DNA of 56,230 nt from an uncultured Ruminococcus sp. (GTDB lineage Bacteria; Bacillota; Clostridia; Oscillospirales; Acutalibacteraceae). The DNA lies in the NCBI GenBank assembly GCA_902773325.1, contig CACYDW010000074.1, positions 1 to 56,230 on the forward strand, written 5' to 3'. Below, in pieces: positions 50,198 to 56,230 of the stretch. Below the pieces are notes generated by a model. The model saw nothing but the letters and a program-made list of their open reading frames with translations, was not told the origin of the DNA and ran no database searches. The position numbers and the translations under genes are program-made. Positions within the stretch are counted from its first letter, which is position 1, and each line of letters starts with the position of its first letter.

Positions 50198-53100
50198 CAG
50201 AATTTCATATCAAAAAGCTCGTTGAATACGGTTTTGATTTTTTCGTTTTTCCTGAGCCTGACGGAAATATACGGCTTCTCACCGGCACAGAGTGTCGCGC
50301 GGTCGGCATATCTGTCCAGCACGGTCGCCACACCCTCACAATCAAGCCGCGTGACAAAAATATGAAGGTTTTCGCTGAGCTGCTTGATCTCACTGATACC
50401 TGCCTTCATCGCTTTGTTGCGCAGGAGTGCCACGTTTACAAGCCCGTTGACAGCATCGGGAGGATCGCCGAAACGGTCGATCAGCTCGTCGATCACATCG
50501 CTTGCGTCCTCCTCGGTGCGGATATCGGCGATCCTGCGGTAGACTTCAAGACGGGTGTTGAGGTTGGAGATATAATCCTCGGGCAAATGCGCGTTGATAT
50601 GCACGTCAATAACACAGTCGGCATCGGCAGAGGTCCTCACCTCGCCGCGCGCACTTTCTACCGCTTCACCCAGCAGCTTCATATACATCTCATAGCCTAC
50701 ATCTGCCATGTGACCGTGCTGCTTTGCACCGAGAATACTGCCTGCACCCCGCAGCTCCAGATCGCGCATGGCAATTTTGAAGCCGGAACCGAATTCGGTG
50801 AAATCCCTGATGGCATTGAGCCGCTTCTGCGAAAGCTCGCTGATGACCTTATCCTTTTTAAATGTAAAGTACGCATAAGCGCGGCGGCTGGAGCGTCCGA
50901 CACGTCCTCTGATCTGATGAAGCTGTGAAAGTCCCATTCTGTCGGCATTTTCGATAATGAGGGTGTTGGCATTGGGAATATCCACCCCTGTTTCGATAAT
51001 GGTGGTGCTCACAAGAACGTTGATCTCCTGCTCCAGCATCTGCTGCCAGACCTCGGAGAGCCTGTCCTCGTCCATTTTTCCGTGACCGACACCGACCTTT
51101 GCTTCGGGAATGTTTTCAGAGATCTGTGCCGCCCGTTCTTCAATGTCCTCTACGGAATTATGCAGGAAAAACACCTGACCGCCGCGGCGAAGCTCGCGCC
51201 GTATGGCTTCATAGATCACGCTGTCGTCATATTCCAGCACATAGGTCTGTACCGGACGTCTGTCCTGCGGGGCTTCTTCGATCACCGACATATCGCGGAT
51301 ACCCGACATTGCCATGTTGAGCGTCCGCGGAATAGGCGTTGCCGACAGCGTGAGAACATCTACGTTCTTACACTGCTCTTTGAAGCGTTCCTTCTGTGCC
51401 ACACCGAAACGCTGCTCTTCATCTATGATCACAAGCCCTAAATCGCGGAATTTAATATCCTTCGATACCAGACGATGTGTACCGATAATAAAATCAATTT
51501 CGCCGCGTTCCAGCTTTTTGATGATGGTGCGCTGTTCTCCGGCAGTGCGGAAGCGCGAAAGCAGCTCGATATTCACGGGGAACCCTTCAAAGCGTTTGAG
51601 TGCCGTCTGATAATGCTGCCACGCAAGGATCGTGGTGGGACACAGCAGCGCACACTGCTTGGAATCCGCCACACACTTGAATGCCGCCCGCAGTGCGACC
51701 TCCGTCTTGCCGAAGCCTACGTCACCGCAGAGCAGTCTGTCCATGGGAACGGCAGATTCCATATCCTTTTTGATCTCGGCAATACAACGCTTCTGGTCGA
51801 AGGTTTCTTCATATTCAAAGCGGCTTTCAAAGTCCATCTGCCACTCGTGGTCAACAGAAAACGCATAGCCCTTGACCTTCATGCGTTCGGCATAGAGCTT
51901 TGTAAGCTCTTCGGCAATATCGGCAACGGCTTTTCTGACGCGCGACTTTGCCTTTTGCCACTCACCGCCGCCGAGTCTGCTGAGCCGGATATTGCTGTCC
52001 TCCCGCGGGCCGATGTATTTGGATACCATGTCAAGCTGTGTAACAGGGATATTCACCCTGTCGCCGTTGGCATAGCGAATCTTGATATAATCCTTGGTCA
52101 CACCGTCAAAGGTAAGGTCATGGATCCCCTCAAACACACCGATACCATAGGTACTGTGTACCACATAATCGCCCGGTGACAGATCCGAAAGACTGAAAAC
52201 CGCCTTGCCCCTGCTGTGGGAGGATTTTCTTGTTCTTCTGGGGGCAGCAGAAGCCGCCGCGTATGAGATCAGCGAAAACCCGATGGAGGGATACTCAAAG
52301 CCCGATGACAGGCTGCCTGCTGCAATATACAAGCCACCGCTGTCGATCGTACTGTCCTCATACAGCATTGCGGGTGAATACCCCCGCGCACACAGCTCCT
52401 TGAAGATATTCTCCGACATTTTGGCTGTACCCGCCAGTACCACGCAGGTCGCTCCGCCGGAAATCCGGCTGTCAATATCCTCACAAAGCACCGTGACAGA
52501 GCCGCCCCATACGGAAAGCTGCCGCAGATTGAAATTGACAAGCTCCCGCAGCGGCAATTCACAGCTTCCTCTGGCAAAGCTGTCAATAAAAACGGTATTG
52601 TGCTTCGAGAGCTTCTCGATCTCCTCCTCGTGATAGCCCGAGAAGCTGTCAAGCCCTTTACACAGCACACCGCTTTCAAGGTAGGATTTCAGATCCTCTC
52701 CCCACTGCCACAATGCCGCCTTTAAGCGTTCCTTCTGCTTGGGCTGTTCGGATACAAACACCAGCGACTGTTTGCCCAGATAGTCAAACACATCGGCAGG
52801 CTTATCATAGATCAGCGAATAATACTTATCTATGGAGGTCAGTCTGCCGCCCGAACGCAGCACAGAAGCCTCCTGCGCCATGATCTCTTTGGCTTTGGCG
52901 GCGCTTTTTCCTCTGAGGGTCTTGCTTTTTGCTTCAATTTTATCGGCGAGAGCGGCGGCATCGTCCGGCATCAGCTCGCTGGACGGTGTGATCACAAAGC
53001 TGCCCGCACTTTCGGTACGTCTTTGGGTTTCGGGGTCAAAATAAGAGATGGTATCCACCTCATCACCCCAGAATTCCACACGACAGGGCAGATCGGCAGA

Positions 53101-53652
53101 CGGCATGAAAAAGTCGAGAATACCGCCCCTCTGTGCAAACTGTCCCTTGCCCTCCACGCTGTCGGTTCTTGCATAGCCGCCCATGACCAGTGCCTCTACC
53201 GTTTTGTTCAGGGATACCTCATCACCCTCCCTGACGGTCACGGTGGTCTGCTGCAAGACCGCGGGCGGTATGGTATATTGCAGTGCGCCGTCGGCACAGG
53301 CAACCAGCACACGGCTCTCTCCCGTCATAAAGGAATACAGTGCGCCGATTCTCTGGTGTTCAAATTCGCCCGAAACACCCTCGATCTCTCTGAACGTAAA
53401 ATCCCGCGCCGGATAATATACCGCTTTTGTTCCCATGGCTGTCAGATCGGCACAGAGCTTCTGCGCTTCTGATTCATCTGCCGCCAGCACCAGTGCATTG
53501 GTTTTGAGCTTCATACACATACTGTGTATTAAATGCGCCTTATGCACTGCCGACAGTCCTGTTGCCATCAGGGGAAATCTTCTCTTGTGCGCCGCAAGGC
53601 ACAACTCCCTGTATTCTTCCAGTCCGTCAAAAATCGTATCTAAAAATCTCAT
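50197..53652 (-). CDS. mfd: Transcription-repair coupling factor
   Basis: ATP-dependent translocase that removes RNA polymerase stalled at DNA damage and recruits UvrA. 1151 residues, full length. Domains in order: UvrB-like N-terminal region, RNA-polymerase-interacting domain (GDYVVHSTYGIGVFEG, about residue 495), RecG-like helicase with Walker A CGDVGFGKTEVALR (about 640) and DEEQ box VIIDEEQRFGV (about 745), SATPIPRT motif III, TRG region and the C-terminal autoinhibitory domain. The start ATG at 53652 lies 12 bp after the pth stop codon; pth-mfd is a conserved Firmicute pair. Confidence 0.97.
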   Translation of the reverse strand: MRFLDTIFDGLEEYRELCLAAHKRRFPLMATGLSAVHKAHLIHSMCMKLKTNALVLAADESEAQKLCADLTAMGTKAVYYPARDFTFREIEGVSGEFEHQRIGALYSFMTGESRVLVACADGALQYTIPPAVLQQTTVTVREGDEVSLNKTVEALVMGGYARTDSVEGKGQFAQRGGILDFFMPSADLPCRVEFWGDEVDTISYFDPETQRRTESAGSFVITPSSELMPDDAAALADKIEAKSKTLRGKSAAKAKEIMAQEASVLRSGGRLTSIDKYYSLIYDKPADVFDYLGKQSLVFVSEQPKQKERLKAALWQWGEDLKSYLESGVLCKGLDSFSGYHEEEIEKLSKHNTVFIDSFARGSCELPLRELVNFNLRQLSVWGGSVTVLCEDIDSRISGGATCVVLAGTAKMSENIFKELCARGYSPAMLYEDSTIDSGGLYIAAGSLSSGFEYPSIGFSLISYAAASAAPRRTRKSSHSRGKAVFSLSDLSPGDYVVHSTYGIGVFEGIHDLTFDGVTKDYIKIRYANGDRVNIPVTQLDMVSKYIGPREDSNIRLSRLGGGEWQKAKSRVRKAVADIAEELTKLYAERMKVKGYAFSVDHEWQMDFESRFEYEETFDQKRCIAEIKKDMESAVPMDRLLCGDVGFGKTEVALRAAFKCVADSKQCALLCPTTILAWQHYQTALKRFEGFPVNIELLSRFRTAGEQRTIIKKLERGEIDFIIGTHRLVSKDIKFRDLGLVIIDEEQRFGVAQKERFKEQCKNVDVLTLSATPIPRTLNMAMSGIRDMSVIEEAPQDRRPVQTYVLEYDDSVIYEAIRRELRRGGQVFFLHNSVEDIEERAAQISENIPEAKVGVGHGKMDEDRLSEVWQQMLEQEINVLVSTTIIETGVDIPNANTLIIENADRMGLSQLHQIRGRVGRSSRRAYAYFTFKKDKVISELSQKRLNAIRDFTEFGSGFKIAMRDLELRGAGSILGAKQHGHMADVGYEMYMKLLGEAVESARGEVRTSADADCVIDVHINAHLPEDYISNLNTRLEVYRRIADIRTEEDASDVIDELIDRFGDPPDAVNGLVNVALLRNKAMKAGISEIKQLSENLHIFVTRLDCEGVATVLDRYADRATLCAGEKPYISVRLRKNEKIKTVFNELFDMKF

Positions 53653-53664
53653 ATATAGTTTACC

Positions 53665-54261
53665 TTATGAATTGAATTGATTCATGGCCTTGTCGATCTC
53701 TCCGGCGGTCATCAGTGCCGCCGCGTCACATGCCTTTTGTATGACCTCATCGAGCAGTTTTTTCTCACTATCCGTAAAATTGGAGAGCACCCAGTCGGCT
53801 AAATCCCACTTTTCGGGCTTCTTGCCGACACCGATTTTAATGCGCGGGAACTGGTCGCTCCCCGTCAGATAAATGATATTCTTGATACCGTTGTGTCCGC
53901 CGTCGCTTCCCTTGCGGCGGATACGCATTTTCCCGACATCCAGCGAAATATCGTCCATCATGATAATGGTTTTCTCCGGCGGGATCTTAAAGAAGCTCAT
54001 TGCCTCCTTCACAGCAAGACCGCTGTTATTCATATAGGTGGAGGGCTTCATCAGGAGCACCTTTTTCCCGCCGACCTCTGCCGCTGCACAGAGGGATTTG
54101 TATTTGATCCTGTCTACCCTGACACCGCATTTATCGGCAAGGGCATCGATCGTCAGAAAGCCCGCATTATGACGGGTATTTTCATACTTGCGGTCGGGAT
54201 TGCCCAGACCTGCAATGATATATTCCACAGCCCCCACAGGCTCTTTTTTCTTAAAAAACAT
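53665..54261 (-). CDS. pth: Peptidyl-tRNA hydrolase
   Basis: Releases tRNA from peptidyl-tRNAs that drop off ribosomes. The family motifs are all visible: IAGLGNPDRKYENTRHNAGF with the catalytic His, LLMKPSTYMNNSG, the catalytic Asp in IIMMDDISL and GSDGGHNGIKNI. 198 residues, standard length. ATG at 54261 follows GAGGTAACGTG; a GTG one codon earlier is possible. A short Lys-rich N-terminal extension (MFFKKKEP) precedes the domain. Sits between the GT39-like gene (19 bp upstream) and mfd. Confidence 0.97.
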   Translation of the reverse strand: MFFKKKEPVGAVEYIIAGLGNPDRKYENTRHNAGFLTIDALADKCGVRVDRIKYKSLCAAAEVGGKKVLLMKPSTYMNNSGLAVKEAMSFFKIPPEKTIIMMDDISLDVGKMRIRRKGSDGGHNGIKNIIYLTGSDQFPRIKIGVGKKPEKWDLADWVLSNFTDSEKKLLDEVIQKACDAAALMTAGEIDKAMNQFNS

Positions 54262-54280
54262 CACGTTACCTCATTTCTCC

Positions 54281-56080
54281 TCAAAGCTCCACATGAACTG
54301 CCGTGTAATGATATACCAGCCATGAGCTGATACAGAATACTGCCGTCATAATGCAAGGCACCCATGAAAGCACCTTTTTTACAACCGGATTTTTCCGATC
54401 GCCCAGCCGCTGAACAGCAAGACCGATATAATAAGCGCCGATCACCATAAGCGGCACGGCATACCGGATATTCTGGGTGCATACCTGCGGATAGGCAAAG
54501 CAAAACGCATAATAGCTGCCGAAAATCGTCAGATACAATATCAGCAAAAACTGCTTTCTGATGGTATCGATCTCTTTCAGCCTGCAAAAGCTCAGCCATA
54601 TCATCGCGCCGAAGCCCGTGATACCGAGAACAGCCTGCGACCAGAACAGACTTTGATTATACAGTTCGTTGTCGCAGTAGTATTTCGAGATGACCTCATC
54701 GAATGCCGCTGTTTTGAACAGGGCAATCAGCGGATTATATTCGTTATAGCTGTCACTATATAATGTAAACTGCGGCGACAGCTCCTGAAACTGGAACGCG
54801 CTGAAATCAAACAGCCTTGTCCGCAGGGGAACATCTCCGATATACTGCCCCGACTCCTCCGACAGCCGCATCACATAGCCGAACGGCACGCCGTATTCTG
54901 TATAATTGCGAACCGACCACCACAAAGCAAGCGGCGCACATATCAGCAGAAACAGCGCAAACTGACCAAGATATTTTTTGAAGTGCCTGATATCCATGAC
55001 AAACGCACAAAGAAACACGAATGCGATCGCGGGTGCGACAAGCCACACCGAAAGCTTTGTCATCATTCCAAGACCCACACACAGGGCAATATAAACAATG
55101 CGCCCGACACTGCGCTCCTCATACCAATGTAATGTATGGAGTACCGCACCGAGCAGAAAGGCTATGGACAGGATATCATTGTTGATACTGCCCGACATCA
55201 CTACAAACACGGGGCAGAAGGCGACCGCTGCCGCCGCAGACAGCAAGCCGCGTTTTCTGAGTCCCAGCCGATAAAAGATCCTGCACGAAAGTATCATACA
55301 GGCAGCCGAATAAAACAGCGTGAGGGTCTGGATATTCTCCATAGCGTCGGCATATTTCATGCCGAACATCGTCTGCATACACACCCACACCGCCGCAATA
55401 ATATGATGCAGGGGATTGTGATAAAACTGATAGACAGTCCTCACGTCAAAATCGGGCAGATGCCAGTTATGGATGAAGTATTCGATATATCCCACATGGC
55501 CGATACCGCTGCCCATTTCTGCGGCATCGTGCTGTACGTTCGTCATCGGCAGAGCCGTCACGTATGCAAGCCGCAGCAAAAATCCCGCCGCCAGCACAAG
55601 CACCACTCCCGCCTTATAGGTCAGCCGTCCCGTCACATACAGCAGCACCGACAAGCACAGTAAAAAGCACAGCCCCCCGTTAAGCAGAACATACGGCGCG
55701 GAAACACCCATTTTCAGTGCTATCACATAAGCTGCCGCCGCCAGTATCGAAAATAACGTAAACAAAAAGGCATTTCTCACACTGCCGTCCGTATGCTGTT
55801 TCACGAAATACAAGCCCGTCAGCATTCCTACCGCAAAAACAGCGGCAGGAATGACCGCATAGCTCCACAGGGTCAGTGTACCCGTAATCGACACACTCAT
55901 ACACAGTACACATACGATCGCGGCAGTCATCAGCGGATGTGTTCTGAACCATAAAAACAGCCTTTCATAGGGATTGTACGGTTTTTCTGCCCTTGATCTG
56001 TTTTCATCTGCCACCGTATAGACAACAGCAGGCACTTCAGCAGGTTCTGCCGTTTTTTCTCTTGTCAGAAGCTCCCTCAT
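54281..56080 (-). CDS. Multi-pass membrane glycosyltransferase, GT39/PMT-like
   Basis: A 599-residue membrane protein with about 12 hydrophobic segments, resembling the GT-C superfamily (ArnT/PMT-like) that transfers sugars from polyprenyl phosphates to proteins or cell-wall polymers on the outer face. A conserved acidic loop of the first outer segment may be NVQHDAAEMGSGIGHVGYIEY, but the DE/DD catalytic motif is not certain. The substrate is unknown. The N-terminal 45 residues are hydrophilic and cytosolic. I chose the ATG at 56080 because GGAGG lies 6 bp upstream; the frame is open from 56092. It is the first gene of the leftward group with pth and mfd; a MITE-like copy lies about 68 bp upstream. 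Confidence 0.75.
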   Translation of the reverse strand: MRELLTREKTAEPAEVPAVVYTVADENRSRAEKPYNPYERLFLWFRTHPLMTAAIVCVLCMSVSITGTLTLWSYAVIPAAVFAVGMLTGLYFVKQHTDGSVRNAFLFTLFSILAAAAYVIALKMGVSAPYVLLNGGLCFLLCLSVLLYVTGRLTYKAGVVLVLAAGFLLRLAYVTALPMTNVQHDAAEMGSGIGHVGYIEYFIHNWHLPDFDVRTVYQFYHNPLHHIIAAVWVCMQTMFGMKYADAMENIQTLTLFYSAACMILSCRIFYRLGLRKRGLLSAAAAVAFCPVFVVMSGSINNDILSIAFLLGAVLHTLHWYEERSVGRIVYIALCVGLGMMTKLSVWLVAPAIAFVFLCAFVMDIRHFKKYLGQFALFLLICAPLALWWSVRNYTEYGVPFGYVMRLSEESGQYIGDVPLRTRLFDFSAFQFQELSPQFTLYSDSYNEYNPLIALFKTAAFDEVISKYYCDNELYNQSLFWSQAVLGITGFGAMIWLSFCRLKEIDTIRKQFLLILYLTIFGSYYAFCFAYPQVCTQNIRYAVPLMVIGAYYIGLAVQRLGDRKNPVVKKVLSWVPCIMTAVFCISSWLVYHYTAVHVEL

Positions 56081-56146
56081 AAATTCCTCCATGCAGATAT
56101 CCCGCCTGACGGACTCCGCAGGCGGTTAAAGTATACTCTTCAATTT

Positions 56147-56230
56147 TATAGTAAACGACATTATTTTTTATACTTTGATAAATCATCGGCTGACTGTGGG
56201 GGCTTTCCGGTCGCCCCCACACCCCTTCGG
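56147..56230. mobile_element. MITE-like element, copy 4 (cut by the window edge)
   Basis: Left end TA then TAGTAAACGACA, followed by the same internal hairpin GTGGGGGC/GCCCCCAC. The right end lies outside the window. Confidence 0.85.

Noticed and set aside
56037..56222. A 61-codon open frame at the window edge starting MWGRPESPHSQ
   Set aside because: Translation of MITE copy 4; it overlaps the start of the GT39-like gene in another frame.

Overview
The window looks like a chromosome segment of a Gram-positive, spore-forming gut or rumen Clostridium relative, most like Ruminococcus or another member of the Oscillospirales. The reasons are strong AGGAGG-type ribosome binding sites, frequent TTG starts, the sporulation genes spo0A, spoIVB and spoVAC, a class B-type sortase, and very large secreted starch-degrading enzymes with repeated Ig-like modules. 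Species assignment is inference. No rRNA, tRNA, CRISPR array, phage or transposase gene was seen.

Region 1 (1-9.7 kb) is a leftward purine cluster: purC, purF, purB, an AIM24-family gene, purA, glmS and guaA. It makes AMP and GMP precursors and glucosamine-6-phosphate. A 119-bp MITE-like element sits between purF and purB. Region 2 (9.8-12.7 kb) holds a secreted beta-helix carbohydrate-binding protein and a GNAT acetyltransferase. Region 3 (12.8-15.9 kb) has spo0A and spoIVB, then a small unknown gene and a divergent XRE regulator that share a promoter/operator region. Region 4 (15.9-19.5 kb) is a leftward operon of DUF1858, trmK, a Nif3-family gene and rqcH (tRNA modification and ribosome rescue).

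Region 5 (19.5-22.8 kb) carries a MutS-like ATPase flanked on both sides by directly repeated, highly structured ~200-bp sequences, then a small lipoprotein. Region 6 (22.8-28.4 kb) is a cysteine desulfurase-thiI pair (4-thiouridine in tRNA), followed by an unusual sortase fusion and a small membrane protein. Region 7 (28.5-30.3 kb) has an isolated spoVAC and an isolated nadA with a long leader.

Region 8 (30.3-50.2 kb) is the most distinctive part: a membrane-anchored type I pullulanase, an AI-2E-family permease, a mutarotase-like protein, a secreted transglutaminase-like protein, a 2106-residue alpha-amylase and a second pullulanase. The transglutaminase-like protein, amylase and second pullulanase share the same ~92-residue Ig-like module in 5, 9 and 4 copies. 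This suggests one extracellular starch-degrading assembly or surface-attachment system that uses neither dockerins nor recognisable sortase signals.

Region 9 (50.2-56.2 kb) is a leftward set: a GT39-like membrane protein, pth and mfd, preceded by a fourth, truncated copy of the MITE-like element at the window edge. Start sites were chosen by ribosome binding site and family N-terminus; several are shorter than the longest open frame.
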